This document shows positions 16,200 through 25,627 of a stretch of 64,000 nt of DNA, one piece after another. The first letter of the stretch is position 1. Each line of letters begins with the position of its first letter. The notes beneath the pieces are model-generated. The model searched no databases and was not told where the DNA came from. It was given only the letters and a program-made list of their open reading frames with translations. Where the stretch lies: NCBI RefSeq assembly GCF_029906645.1, contig NZ_JARYGZ010000001.1, positions 310,001-374,000 of the forward strand. Reading direction: 5' to 3'. Source of the stretch: Sphingomonas oryzagri (lineage in GTDB: Bacteria > Pseudomonadota > Alphaproteobacteria > Sphingomonadales > Sphingomonadaceae). Position numbers and translations under genes: made by a program.

Positions 16200-18719
16200 A
16201 TGTCGGAGTACGCCTTCAAGACATCGCGTGCGCATCTGCTTCGCGGTTCCGCGGTCATGGCGATGATGCTGGCCGGCCTCGCCGCCGGGTCTGTCCAGGC
16301 GCAGGATGCGGCTCCCGCCGCGGCCGCAGGTCCGGCCCCGACGCAGACCGCAGCGCCGCCGCCGCGGCAGGGCGGCCTCGAGGACATCGTGGTGACCGCC
16401 CGCAAGCGCGCGGAGAATGTGCAGGAAATCCCGGTCGCCATCACCGCGATCTCCTCGGCCCAGGTCCAGCGCCGCGATCTTACCAGTCTGGAGAAAATCA
16501 GCGCCTCCACGCCGCAATTCACGGTCGGTCGTGCCTCCAACGGCGCGGGCGCCTCGCTCACCCTGCGCGGCATCGGCTCGCCCTCGACCTCGATCGGCGT
16601 CGAGCAGTCGGTCGCGGTGGTGGTCGATGGCGTCTATTACGGACAGGGCCGCGTCATCAACGAGGGTTTCTTCGATCTCAACCGGATCGAGATCCTGAAG
16701 GGTCCGCAGGCGCTGTTCTTCGGCAAGAACGCCACCGCCGGCGTGATCTCGCTGACCTCGGCCGATCCGGGCAGCAAACCCGAATACATCTTCCGCGCCG
16801 GCTACGAATTCGGCGCCAAGCAGGGCTATGGCGAGGCGATCGCCTCCATCCCGCTCACCGACACGCTGGGTATCCGCGTCGCGCTGCGCGGATCGAAGAT
16901 GTGGGGTGGCTATTACAAGAACGAGGGCACCGACACCACCTACACCACCACGGATGCGGCGACCGGTGTCAGCACCGTCCATGACGTCACCGCCTCGGCG
17001 AAGGATCAGCCGCAGGAAAAGGAGGCGATCGGCCGCCTGACGGTGAAGTGGACGCCGACGGACCGCCTGACCGTGAACCTGAAGGGCTCGGGCACCTATA
17101 ACAACACCGCCGGCAACGGCTGGAACTATGTCGTCGCGCACTGCGCCACCGGATCGAGCACGCTCAACCCCAGCTACAGCTGCGGCGGCAACTTCGTGAT
17201 CCATCAGGACAACATCCCGCTCGATATCGCGAAGGTGTTGCCCCATTCCAAGTCGGACGGTGCGCTCTACAACACCTACAAATCCTATCAGGGCACGGGC
17301 ACGATCAACTACAAGCTCGATAACCTGACGCTGACCTCGGTCACCAACTACAACTGGAACAACAACAAGTTCGCCTGCGCGTGCGACTTCCAGTCCTCGC
17401 CGACGGGCACCTGGGCGACGGAGGATTCCTCCTTCCACTCCTTCAGCGAGGAGGCGCGTGCGCTTTCCAGCTTCGATTTCCCGATCAACTTCATGGTCGG
17501 CGGCCTCTATCAGGCGACGCGCCGCGATTTCCAGCAGTGGGTTCTGTTCGCGGGCAGCGAGAATTCGGCCGCCGCGCCGGCCGATCGCTACGTCTCCTAT
17601 TCCAAGCTGTCGGCCACCGAGGGCCGCACCTATTCGGGCTTCGGGCAGGTCATCTGGAAGATCCTGCCCAAGGTCGAGGTGACGGGCGGCGTCCGTTACA
17701 CGCACGAGACGAAGAAGAGCTTCTTCGAGCAGCCTTACGTCAATCCCATCCTGGCGCCGGGCGGGCCTTTGCCGGTCTTCATTCCGGCCAGTGCTCCGGG
17801 TGGTGTGATCAACGCGAACCAGACCTTCAACAACTGGTCGCCCGAAGCGACGATCACCTACAAGCCGGCGCACGATATCATGTTCTACGGCTCGTATCGC
17901 ACCGCATACAAGTCGGGCGGTTTCTCCAACAGCGCGATCAACTCCAACCTGTCGGACAATCCGCCGCGCGATTTCCAGTTCAAGCCGGAGACGGCGGCGG
18001 GCTTCGAGATCGGCGCCAAGACGACCCTGCTCGACAACCAGTTGCGCTTCAACCTGAACCTCTACACGTTCAAGTATAGCAATCTGCAGGTCGATTACTT
18101 CAACTCGCAGATCTTCGCCTATCAGACCTACAATGCCGGTTCGGCGCGCACCAAGGGTGTGGAGCTGGAGCTGGAATATGCGCCGCGCAGCGTGCCGGGC
18201 CTGACGCTGAGCGGCACGGCGAACTACAACCATGCGCGCTATGGCGACTTCCTGGCGCCGTGCTGGTCGGGCCAGCATCCGGATCAGGGCTGCACGCTCG
18301 TCGGCCCGGCCGGCGCGCCGTTCCAGCAGCTGGCCGGCAAGCCGACCTCGATCGCGCCGACCTGGACGGCATCGGCCGGTGTTTCCTACGAAAAGACCAT
18401 GGATAGCGGCATGCGCTTCGGCATCAACGTCGATACGCGCTACAGCGGCAGCTACTTCGGATCGAGTTTCGCCAACCCGAACACGATCCAGCACAGCTAC
18501 TGGATGCTCGATGCCGGCGTCCGCTTCGGCCGTGAGGACGATCGCTGGGAGGTCGCGCTGATCGGCAAGAACCTCACCAACCACTTCTACTTCCTGGGCG
18601 CCTCGGACGGCCCGTCGACCGGTTCGGGCACCGGCACGCCGGGCGGCGTGATCGCGGACCAGCTCGGCCTCGGCAACACGCCGCGCACCGTCGCGCTGCA
18701 GTTCACGGTGAAATACTGA
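16200..18719 (+). CDS. TonB-dependent outer-membrane receptor
   Basis: 839 aa. Signal peptide about 1-35, TonB-box-like segment LEDIVVTARKRAENVQEIPV, plug domain (about 60-180, with LRGIGSPS and EILKGPQALFFGKNATAGVI), 22-strand barrel, last strand VALQFTVKY ending in Tyr. Substrate specificity is not readable; the sphingomonad receptors of this kind near Rieske oxygenase clusters usually import bulky organic growth substrates. Strong ribosome site AGGAGGGG. It heads the catabolic region. A CTATTGCA element lies at 16077-16084. Confidence 0.93.
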   Translation: MSEYAFKTSRAHLLRGSAVMAMMLAGLAAGSVQAQDAAPAAAAGPAPTQTAAPPPRQGGLEDIVVTARKRAENVQEIPVAITAISSAQVQRRDLTSLEKISASTPQFTVGRASNGAGASLTLRGIGSPSTSIGVEQSVAVVVDGVYYGQGRVINEGFFDLNRIEILKGPQALFFGKNATAGVISLTSADPGSKPEYIFRAGYEFGAKQGYGEAIASIPLTDTLGIRVALRGSKMWGGYYKNEGTDTTYTTTDAATGVSTVHDVTASAKDQPQEKEAIGRLTVKWTPTDRLTVNLKGSGTYNNTAGNGWNYVVAHCATGSSTLNPSYSCGGNFVIHQDNIPLDIAKVLPHSKSDGALYNTYKSYQGTGTINYKLDNLTLTSVTNYNWNNNKFACACDFQSSPTGTWATEDSSFHSFSEEARALSSFDFPINFMVGGLYQATRRDFQQWVLFAGSENSAAAPADRYVSYSKLSATEGRTYSGFGQVIWKILPKVEVTGGVRYTHETKKSFFEQPYVNPILAPGGPLPVFIPASAPGGVINANQTFNNWSPEATITYKPAHDIMFYGSYRTAYKSGGFSNSAINSNLSDNPPRDFQFKPETAAGFEIGAKTTLLDNQLRFNLNLYTFKYSNLQVDYFNSQIFAYQTYNAGSARTKGVELELEYAPRSVPGLTLSGTANYNHARYGDFLAPCWSGQHPDQGCTLVGPAGAPFQQLAGKPTSIAPTWTASAGVSYEKTMDSGMRFGINVDTRYSGSYFGSSFANPNTIQHSYWMLDAGVRFGREDDRWEVALIGKNLTNHFYFLGASDGPSTGSGTGTPGGVIADQLGLGNTPRTVALQFTVKY

Positions 18720-18733
18720 CGATCGTGTAACCG

Positions 18734-18757
18734 GCCCGCCCGGTTCGCCGGGCGGGC
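18734..18757 (+). terminator. UUCG-loop hairpin after the TonB receptor
   Basis: Perfect 10-base stem GCCCGCCCGG/CCGGGCGGGC closed by a TTCG tetraloop, 14 bases after the receptor stop and before the MFS gene ribosome site. Very stable; may end most transcripts or protect the receptor mRNA 3' end. No T run. Confidence 0.6.
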
Positions 18758-18781
18758 ATCCCCGGCAAGAGGAGCGCCGCC

Positions 18782-20164
18782 ATGGCCGACCGGGATGTGC
18801 GCCATGAGCGGCTGATCGTCGCGTTGATGGCGATCTCCTATCTGATCGTGACCGCCGATCTTTCTGTGGCGAGCGTCGCGCTGCCGTCGATCGGGCGGGA
18901 TCTGCACGTGCCGGCGGCGGTGTTGTCGTGGGTGGTGGTCGCCGCCTCGCTGGCCAATGCCGGGCTGCTGGTGATCGGTGGCAAGCTGGTCGACCGGCTC
19001 GGTCATCGCCGCGTGCTGTCGACTGGCCTTTCGATCTATGCGCTGGCCTCTCTGGTCGCCGCTTTTTCGACCAGCCTGGCGCCGCTGCTGACAGCGCGTG
19101 CGGCGCAAGGTGTCGCGACCGCATTGATCGCGCCCGCCTCTTTCTCGCTCATCACGGCCTTCCTGCCCGAAGGCCCGGCGCGCCACCGCGCGCTGGGCGT
19201 GTTCGGGGTGACGCAGGGTCTGTCGCTGATCCTCGGGCTGTTTCTCGGTGGCTGGGTGGTGACGCGCTTCGGCTGGCATGCGGCGTTCCTGCTCAACCTG
19301 CCGGTCGCGGTGGCATCCATGGTGCTGACGCTGCGCGTGCTGCCGACACCGGCCCACCGCGTGCGCGAGCCGATCGATGGGGCGGGAGCGTTGGTCGCCG
19401 TTCTGGCGATGGTCGCGACGGTGAGCGGCATTTCGGCGGCGGGCGAAGTGGGGCCGTTCGCGACGCGGACGATGCTGCTGCTCGGTGGCGCGATCCTGTT
19501 GTTCGGGCTTCTGGTTCTGATCGAACGGCGGATGCCGGCGCCGATGCTGCCGCCCGCCCTGTTCCGTCGGCCGGGATTCGCCGTATCGGCCGCTGCTTCT
19601 TTCTTCGTGCTGGGCGGCGTCGGCGGCCTGTTCGTGCTGAGCCAGCTCGCCATGCAGCATGTGCTGGGGATGAGCGCGGCGCAGTCCGGCCTCGGCATGT
19701 TGCCCTATGCGCTGGCCGTGATGGCCACGGGGCAGGTGGCCCCGCTGCTGCTCGGCCGTTTCTCGCCACGCGCGATCGTGCTGGGCGCCTGTCTGGTCAA
19801 CCTTGCGGGGTTCGCGCTGCTCGCGGCGACGGTGGGGCGCGAATATGGTCTGAGCATCGCGCCGGGCGTGATCCTCTGTCCGCTCGGTAGCGTCAGCGCC
19901 TTCATCGCGCTGATGCAGTCCGGCACCGGAGGCCTCGCCGCCGAAGAACAGGGGGTCGGCACGGCCGCGCTGTTCGTCTGCCATCAGGTCGGCGTCGCTG
20001 CGGGTGCCTCGATCGCGATGTCACTCGCCGGCGCGCACGAGGCGGCGGTTGGCCCGGCGGGGCTGCAGCTTGCCTTCGCGGCGCTCGCGGCGGGGATCGC
20101 CATCGCCTTTCTGATCGCGCTTACGGGCCTGCGCAGTCCCCTTCGAGGCGCCCCAACCGGATAG
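18782..20164 (+). CDS. MFS transporter, DHA2-like
   Basis: 460 aa with about 14 predicted membrane helices. Loop motif A appears as GGKLVDRLGHRRVL, and motif C-like GVFGVTQGLSLILGLFLGGW follows in helix 5, both usual for drug/H+ antiporter type 2 exporters. Probably exports a toxic substrate or intermediate, or imports the growth substrate. 62 bases after the TonB receptor, same strand; AGAGGAG precedes the ATG. Confidence 0.88.
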   Translation: MADRDVRHERLIVALMAISYLIVTADLSVASVALPSIGRDLHVPAAVLSWVVVAASLANAGLLVIGGKLVDRLGHRRVLSTGLSIYALASLVAAFSTSLAPLLTARAAQGVATALIAPASFSLITAFLPEGPARHRALGVFGVTQGLSLILGLFLGGWVVTRFGWHAAFLLNLPVAVASMVLTLRVLPTPAHRVREPIDGAGALVAVLAMVATVSGISAAGEVGPFATRTMLLLGGAILLFGLLVLIERRMPAPMLPPALFRRPGFAVSAAASFFVLGGVGGLFVLSQLAMQHVLGMSAAQSGLGMLPYALAVMATGQVAPLLLGRFSPRAIVLGACLVNLAGFALLAATVGREYGLSIAPGVILCPLGSVSAFIALMQSGTGGLAAEEQGVGTAALFVCHQVGVAAGASIAMSLAGAHEAAVGPAGLQLAFAALAAGIAIAFLIALTGLRSPLRGAPTG

Positions 20165-20188
20165 CGTCACCGGCCATCGCGAAAACTA

Positions 20189-20217
20189 TTGCACACTGTG
20201 TCAAAATTAGGTTGTAT
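20189..20217 (+). promoter_or_regulatory. Candidate sigma70-type promoter before Rieske oxygenase 1
   Basis: TTGCAC (20189-20194), 17-base spacer, TTGTAT (20212-20217), predicting transcription start near 20224 and a leader of about 13 bases before the start codon at 20237, whose AAAGGAG is at 20224-20230. The -35 overlaps CTATTGCAC, an element shared with other starts in this cluster. Confidence 0.5.
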
Positions 20218-20236
20218 TGCGCAAAAGGAGAAGGCC

Positions 20237-21493
20237 ATGCTCGACGAGGACACCCGATTCGATTGGGCCGAGAGCGCGGAACGCCAGCGCGAAGTCGCCC
20301 GCGACATGCAGCGCAAGATGAACGAGCTGGTGCGCACCAAGACGACCGACCGTGAGGCCGGCCCGATGCGCAACGATCCCGCCGCCTACACCGACCCCCA
20401 GTGGTTCGAGGCCGAGAAGCGCGAGATCTTCCGCAAGATGCCGATCCTGGTCGGCCTGACGCGCGACATCGAGAAGCCCGGCGACAAGATGCTGTTCGAC
20501 GCGGTCGGCCCGTCGATCCTGATCCTGCGCAAGAAGGACGGCACGGTCGGCGCCTATCTCAACATGTGCCCGCACCGCGCCGCCAAGGTCGTCACGGATT
20601 GCTCGCGCAACAGCTCGCGCATGACCTGCCCGTTCCATGGCTGGACCTTCGACCTCGAGGGCAAGCTGATCGGCTTCCCCGGCAAGGAAGGGTTCGAGGG
20701 TATCGATCGCGAGGAGATCGGGCTGATCAAGGTGCCGGTCGCCGAGCGCCACGGCATGATCTTCGTGATCGCGACGCCGGGCGATCAGGAAATCGACATC
20801 GACGCGCATCTCGGCGATTTCGGGCCGGAGCTGGCGCAGCTCGGCCTCGAACATGCCAAGCCGGTGAAGAAGAGCCGGCTCGATGTCGACGCCAATTGGA
20901 AATACGCGCTCGACACCTATGGCGAGGGCTATCACTTCAGCACGCTGCACCCGACCTCGATCGGGCTGTCGGCGATGACCGACGTGATGCTTTACCAGGG
21001 CTTCGGCCCGCACCACCGGCTCGGCTTCCCGCACGTCAGCGCGGCGGAGGAATCGCAGAAGCCGGAAAGCGAGTGGGCCGAGAAGCCCTATGGCGGCATC
21101 CACATGATGTTCCCCAACACCGTCTTCAACATCTCGACGCTGGAGCGTTACGCGGCGGACGGTGTGCCGACGATCGGCGACAACAAGGGGCCGGATCACG
21201 CCTTCGGCATCTATCGCATGTTTCCGGGCGACGAGCCGGGCAAGGCCTTCACGATGATGGCGACCTACCGCACCGGCCGCATCGACGACGAGGAGGACAC
21301 GACCCCTTGGGAGCAGTTCCACGACTTCATCGAGAATGTCGTGCGCACCGAGGACTACAGCGTCTCCAAGGACGGTCAGAACAATCTGGAATATGCGCCC
21401 GAGGACTTCCGCATGATCTACGGCAGCAACGAGATTTCGTTGCAGCGCTTCCACCGGCAGATCGCCAAACGCATCGGCCGGCCGATCGACTGA
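20237..21493 (+). CDS. Rieske non-heme iron oxygenase alpha subunit (1)
   Basis: 418 aa from ATG 20237 (AAAGGAG upstream). Rieske 2Fe-2S ligands C111/H113 (NMCPHRAAK) and C131/H134 (MTCPFHGW). Catalytic iron site E230, H233, H238 in DTYGEGYHFSTLHP; the residue that bridges to the next subunit's Rieske centre is Glu rather than Asp. No beta subunit adjacent, suggesting a homo-oligomer. Likely hydroxylates or O/N-demethylates an organic substrate using electrons from a ferredoxin. It leads an apparent operon with a reductase, a NIPSNAP-like and an NmrA-like protein. Confidence 0.92.
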   Translation: MLDEDTRFDWAESAERQREVARDMQRKMNELVRTKTTDREAGPMRNDPAAYTDPQWFEAEKREIFRKMPILVGLTRDIEKPGDKMLFDAVGPSILILRKKDGTVGAYLNMCPHRAAKVVTDCSRNSSRMTCPFHGWTFDLEGKLIGFPGKEGFEGIDREEIGLIKVPVAERHGMIFVIATPGDQEIDIDAHLGDFGPELAQLGLEHAKPVKKSRLDVDANWKYALDTYGEGYHFSTLHPTSIGLSAMTDVMLYQGFGPHHRLGFPHVSAAEESQKPESEWAEKPYGGIHMMFPNTVFNISTLERYAADGVPTIGDNKGPDHAFGIYRMFPGDEPGKAFTMMATYRTGRIDDEEDTTPWEQFHDFIENVVRTEDYSVSKDGQNNLEYAPEDFRMIYGSNEISLQRFHRQIAKRIGRPID

Positions 21494-21578
21494 TCCGGGC
21501 GGTGGCCCACCGGCCGCCGCCTTCACCACCAGACCAACCAGACATGCTCGCGTCGCCGGGCAGGGGAGAGTTTTGCCG

Positions 21579-22589
21579 ATGAGCGAGATGCGCAACCGCC
21601 AGTGGCTGATCGCCGCCCGCCCCGTCGGGCGCGACGTGGTGGAGAGCGATTTCGAGTATCGCGAGGCCAATGTGCGCGCGCCGGGCGCGGGGGAGGCGGT
21701 GGTGCGGGTCGAGTTGCTCGGCTTCGATCCGGCGCTCAAGGGCTGGATGGAGAATATCGGCGGCTATGTCGCGCCGACCGAGATCGGCGACATCATGCGC
21801 GGTCGCGGCATCGGCACGGTGATCGATCCGGGCGCCAGCGGGCTGGCCAAGGGCGCCAAGGTGGCTGGCACGCTCGGCTGGCAGGATTATGCGACGGTGC
21901 CGGCCTCCGAGCTGGAGATCATCGAGGACGATGCGCAGCTCTCGCATCATCTCGGCGTGCTCGGCTCGACCGGGCTGACCGCCTATCTCGGCCTCAGGCA
22001 CATCGGCCAGCCCTTTCCCGGCGACACGATGGTGATCACGGGCGCCGCCGGCGCGGTGGGATCGGTGGTCGGCCAGATCGGCAAGATCGCCGGTTGCCGC
22101 GTGATCGGTATTGCTGGCGGCGCCGACAAATGCCGGATGCTGGTCGACGAACTCGGGTTTGACGCCGCGCTCGATTATCGCGAGGGCAATCTGTCGAAGC
22201 GGATGAAGGAGCTGGCGCCCGGCGGCATCGACGTGCTGTGGGACAATGTCGGCGGCGTCATCCTCGACGATCTGCTCGCCCGTATCGCGATGCACGCGCG
22301 CGTGGTGATCTGCGGCGGCATCTCGCGGTCGAAAACCGGGGGCATGCCGGTCGGCCCGTCCAACTATTTCAACATCGTGTTCAAGCGCGCGACGATGCGC
22401 GGCTTCATCCTGATGGACCATGCCGCCGAATATGACGAGGCGCGCACCCGGCTGAAACGCTGGATCGCCGACGGTCGCCTCCAGTCGCGCGAGGACATGC
22501 AGGTGGGGCTGGAGAATGCGCCGCGCACGCTGATGCGGCTGTTCGAGGGCAAGAATGTCGGCAAGCAGCTGCTGCGCGTGACCGACTGA
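21579..22589 (+). CDS. Zinc-independent MDR oxidoreductase (2-alkenal/curcumin reductase type) (1)
   Basis: 336 aa from ATG 21579 (GGGGAGAG upstream). N-terminal GroES-like fold, opening RNRQWLIAARPVGR, then Rossmann domain with AAGAVGSVVGQIGKIAGCRV NADPH-binding motif. No zinc-ligand cysteines, so it is a reductase of activated double bonds (prostaglandin reductase/CurA group) rather than an alcohol dehydrogenase. Close in sequence to the protein at 42803 (shared GGIDVLWDNVGG and PSNYFNIVFKRATM). Follows the Rieske gene by 85 bases. Confidence 0.88.
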   Translation: MSEMRNRQWLIAARPVGRDVVESDFEYREANVRAPGAGEAVVRVELLGFDPALKGWMENIGGYVAPTEIGDIMRGRGIGTVIDPGASGLAKGAKVAGTLGWQDYATVPASELEIIEDDAQLSHHLGVLGSTGLTAYLGLRHIGQPFPGDTMVITGAAGAVGSVVGQIGKIAGCRVIGIAGGADKCRMLVDELGFDAALDYREGNLSKRMKELAPGGIDVLWDNVGGVILDDLLARIAMHARVVICGGISRSKTGGMPVGPSNYFNIVFKRATMRGFILMDHAAEYDEARTRLKRWIADGRLQSREDMQVGLENAPRTLMRLFEGKNVGKQLLRVTD

Positions 22590-22602
22590 GGAGGGCGACG
22601 CG

Positions 22603-22920
22603 ATGGCGATCTACATGCAGTCCACGATCGAGTTGAGGGCCGACGGGATCGAGCGCTTCACCGAGACGATGAAGGAGGTGATCGCCATCGTCGAGCCGAT
22701 CGGCTGGCGCCTCGTCACCGCCGTGATGCATGTCACCGGCCGCCTCCACACCGGCATCGACCTGTGGGAAATGGAGGATCTCAACACCTACCAGCTCGGC
22801 CTCGCGACCTTGCGCGGCCACCCGCGCTTCGCGGCCATCGGCAAGGTGTTGTCCGAAACGATCGAGCGCGAGACGGTGGTGCTCGGCGTGCGCGCCGGCT
22901 GGGTGCCCGAGGGCCGCTGA
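22603..22920 (+). CDS. Small NIPSNAP-like protein
   Basis: 105 aa, 13 bases after the reductase gene. The pattern (beta start MAIYMQSTIELR, then WRLVTAVMHVTGRLHTGIDLWEM) fits the dimeric alpha/beta-barrel NIPSNAP fold, common as small accessory or isomerase-like proteins in catabolic operons. No catalytic residue can be assigned. No signal peptide. Confidence 0.6.
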   Translation: MAIYMQSTIELRADGIERFTETMKEVIAIVEPIGWRLVTAVMHVTGRLHTGIDLWEMEDLNTYQLGLATLRGHPRFAAIGKVLSETIERETVVLGVRAGWVPEGR

Positions 22921-22971
22921 CCACGACACATTCCCGATAACGACACACCCGACAAAGCAGGGGAGAGGAAG

Positions 22972-23910
22972 ATGGCACGGACGGTAGCGGTGATCGGCGC
23001 GAGCGGGCGCCAGGGCGGCGCGCAGGTGCGCCAGCTCGTCAAGGCGGGCTTCCACGTGAAGGCATTGTCGCGCAGCGCCGACCCCTTCTACGGGCAGGGC
23101 ACGCCCGAGGGTGTCGAGGTGGTGTCGGCCGATCTCTATGACGAGGCCTCGCTGGTCGAGGCGTTCAGGGGCGCCGAGGGTGTATTTCACACCCACCCGC
23201 TGCGCGCCCGCGCCGATCGCGCGGTGCTGGTCGCCAGCGTCGGCCGCGCGGCCAAGGCGGCGGGCGTCGAGCGCGTTGTCTGGAACACGTCGAGCTGGAT
23301 CCCCGATCGTCCCGGCGATCCCTACACCTATGCCGGCAACACGGCGGGCATCAATGCGCTGTTCCGCACCGGCGTCGGCGCGACGGTGTTCGGATCGGTG
23401 CTGTTCATGGACAATCTGCTGACCAACTGGGCGCGCCCGTTCATCGTCAACGAGGGCCGCTTCGTCTACGCGCACCGGCCCGATCTGGAGGCCAACTGGA
23501 TCAGCCTGGACGATGTCGCGCGGATCATGATCCACGCGCTCGACCGGCCCGACATGGAGGGCGCGTGGATCAACATCGGCGGGCCGGAACGCCTGAAGCC
23601 GACCGAGGTGGCGGAGCGCATCTCGCCCGCACTCGGCCGCAAGATCGTCTACGATCCCTGCAGGCCGGAGGAATTCGGCCGCCTGCTCGCCAATGCGGCG
23701 GGGGATTCGATGGGCACGGCCGAGCATGACGTGATTGCCGAGCAGATCGGTGCCTTCTACCGCTACAACAATACCGCGCCCACGCGCCCGTTCGAGGTGG
23801 ATTACGAGGCGATGCACGAGCGCATCCCGATCGAGCTGGAGACGATCGGCGAATGGGCCAAGCGGCAGGACTGGGCCAACACCAACGGCGTCCGCCCGCC
23901 GTTCGGCTGA
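22972..23910 (+). CDS. NmrA-like NAD(P)-binding protein
   Basis: 312 aa, atypical short-chain dehydrogenase fold. Nucleotide motif VAVIGASGRQGGAQVRQLVK at the N-terminus (GxxGxxG), then ALSRSADPF. The classical YxxxK pair is not evident at the usual place, as in NmrA-type regulators and isoflavone-reductase relatives. Could be a reductase acting on the pathway intermediate or a redox sensor. AGGGGAGAGG lies upstream of ATG 22972. Ends one base before the convergent ferredoxin gene. Confidence 0.82.
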   Translation: MARTVAVIGASGRQGGAQVRQLVKAGFHVKALSRSADPFYGQGTPEGVEVVSADLYDEASLVEAFRGAEGVFHTHPLRARADRAVLVASVGRAAKAAGVERVVWNTSSWIPDRPGDPYTYAGNTAGINALFRTGVGATVFGSVLFMDNLLTNWARPFIVNEGRFVYAHRPDLEANWISLDDVARIMIHALDRPDMEGAWINIGGPERLKPTEVAERISPALGRKIVYDPCRPEEFGRLLANAAGDSMGTAEHDVIAEQIGAFYRYNNTAPTRPFEVDYEAMHERIPIELETIGEWAKRQDWANTNGVRPPFG

Positions 23911-23911
23911 G

Positions 23912-24229
23912 CTAGATCTGGTGGTCCGCGACCCGGACCACCAGCCCTTCCAGCTCGGCGCGCAGCTTCACCTGGCAGGAGAGGCGCGAATTGGGTTCGC
24001 GCTCGACGAGATCGAGCAGCGGGTCTTCCATCTCGTTCGGTTCGCCGACGCGGTCCATCCACGCTGGATCGATCAGCACGTGGCAGGTCGCGCAGCCGCA
24101 GACCCCGCCACATTCCGCCGCGATCCCCTCCACCCCGCTGCGTAGTGCCGTCTCCATCAGCGACCAGCCGGGGCGCCCGAATACGGTGCGCGTGGTTCCG
24201 CTGGGTTCGATGAATTCGATCTGGATCAT
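23912..24229 (-). CDS. 2Fe-2S ferredoxin (adrenodoxin/putidaredoxin type)
   Basis: 105 aa from ATG 24229. Cluster ligands C40, C46, C49 and C85 in the spacing C-x5-C-x2-C-x35-C (AAECGGVCGCATC ... RLSCQV), typical of ferredoxins that feed P450s and Rieske oxygenases. An additional C44 lies inside the loop. It stands alone on the minus strand, so it may serve several of the oxygenases here, including the P450 at 31404. No cognate reductase is present in the window. Confidence 0.93.
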   Translation of the reverse strand: MIQIEFIEPSGTTRTVFGRPGWSLMETALRSGVEGIAAECGGVCGCATCHVLIDPAWMDRVGEPNEMEDPLLDLVEREPNSRLSCQVKLRAELEGLVVRVADHQI

Positions 24230-24401
24230 AGGCTCGCAAACGACTGGCAAAAAGGCCGGTTGGCCAAGACTTTGTTGGCCGCTCCGCCCGTCGCCCGCAA
24301 GCCCCGCGCGGGGCCGCCCGGCGTTGCTCGGAGGAAGCTAGTCCTTTTGAGAGGCGGGGCGAGGGCAGACAGAAGTTGATGCGTGCTATAGAAAGCTCGG
24401 G

Positions 24402-25610
24402 ATGGATATCGATCTCACCCCAGAGGATCAGCAGTTTCGCGAGGAGGTCCGCACCTTCCTCTCCGAACGCTACACGCCGGAGCTTCGCGCGGCGGCCGCA
24501 CGGCAGGCCGGTGTCTTCGCCGAGGGCGAGCTGGCCCGCGAATGGCATCGCATCCTCTACGAACAGGGCTGGGTCGCGCCGTCCTGGCCGGTCGAATATG
24601 GCGGCACCGGCTGGTCGCCGATGCAGCGCTACCTCTACGATCGCGAATGCGGGCTCGCGGGCACGCCGTCGCTGCCGGCGATGGGCCTGCAGATGTGCGG
24701 TCCGGTGATCATGGGTTACGGCACGCAGGCGCAGAAGGACTATTTCCTGCCGCGCATCCTGTCGGGCGAGCATTATTGGTGCCAGGGCTATTCGGAGCCG
24801 GGCGCCGGGTCCGATCTCGCCAGTCTCAAGACCCGCGCGGTGCGCGATGGCGACGATTATGTCGTCAACGGCACCAAGATCTGGACCACCCACGCGCACA
24901 ACGCGAACTGGATCTTCCTGCTTGCCCGCACCGCGACCGAGGGGCGCCCGCAGGCCGGGATCAGCTTCCTGCTCACGCCGATGGATGTGGAGGGCCTCAG
25001 CGTCACGCCGATCATCTCGATGTCGGGCGAGCATGAGGTCAACCAGTGTTTCTTCGACAATGTCCGCATCCCCGTCTCGCAGCGCGTCGGCGGCGAGAAT
25101 GAGGGCTGGACGGTCGCGAAATACCTGCTGGAGTTCGAACGCGGTGGCGGATCGGCGGCGGGCCGGCTGGGCGCGCAGCTGCGCAAGCTCGGCCGGATCG
25201 CGCGCGAGGAGATGGGCGAGGATGGCCGGCCGCTCTGGGAGGATGACGGCTTCCGCAGCCGCATCGCCCAGCTCGAAACCGAGGTGCTGGCGATCGAATG
25301 GACCGAACTGCGCGGCATTGCCGGCCGCACCGCCGGGGAGGCGGCGGGCGATGCCAACGCCTCTATGCTCAAGCTGATCGTCAGCGAGGCGACGCAGAAG
25401 ATCAGCGAGCTGGCGGTCGAGGCGCTCGGCCAGCGCGGCGCGGTCGATCAGCGCGACGCGCTCGGCATGTTCGCTAACGGGGCGGGGATCGGCGCGCCCT
25501 ACGCGCTGACGCCGACGGCGCGCTACCTGAACGCGCGCGCGGCGACGATCTTCGGCGGATCGAGCGAGGTTCAGCGCAACATCCTCGCGAAGGCCGCATT
25601 GGGATTGTGA
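24402..25610 (+). CDS. Acyl-CoA dehydrogenase (1)
   Basis: 402 aa, flavoprotein that introduces a C=C into an acyl-CoA. N-terminal helical domain from DLTPEDQQFREEV, central FAD region YSEPGAGSDLASLKTRA and IWTTHAHNANW, C-terminal ATIFGGSSEVQRNILAKA. The long insert before the C-terminal domain (GEDGRPLWEDDG) is usual for this FadE subgroup. A second, dissimilar ACAD lies at 30240; such pairs form alpha2beta2 enzymes in steroid side-chain breakdown, an inference here. Leads an operon with DUF35, thiolase and E1 genes. Confidence 0.92.
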   Translation: MDIDLTPEDQQFREEVRTFLSERYTPELRAAAARQAGVFAEGELAREWHRILYEQGWVAPSWPVEYGGTGWSPMQRYLYDRECGLAGTPSLPAMGLQMCGPVIMGYGTQAQKDYFLPRILSGEHYWCQGYSEPGAGSDLASLKTRAVRDGDDYVVNGTKIWTTHAHNANWIFLLARTATEGRPQAGISFLLTPMDVEGLSVTPIISMSGEHEVNQCFFDNVRIPVSQRVGGENEGWTVAKYLLEFERGGGSAAGRLGAQLRKLGRIAREEMGEDGRPLWEDDGFRSRIAQLETEVLAIEWTELRGIAGRTAGEAAGDANASMLKLIVSEATQKISELAVEALGQRGAVDQRDALGMFANGAGIGAPYALTPTARYLNARAATIFGGSSEVQRNILAKAALGL

Positions 25611-25627
25611 CGGGGACTGTGAGGAGC

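Noticed and set aside
16122-19124. A 1000-codon minus-strand open frame across the TonB receptor
   Set aside because: Translation is R/G/A-rich with no domain, and it crosses several real gene boundaries and ribosome sites.
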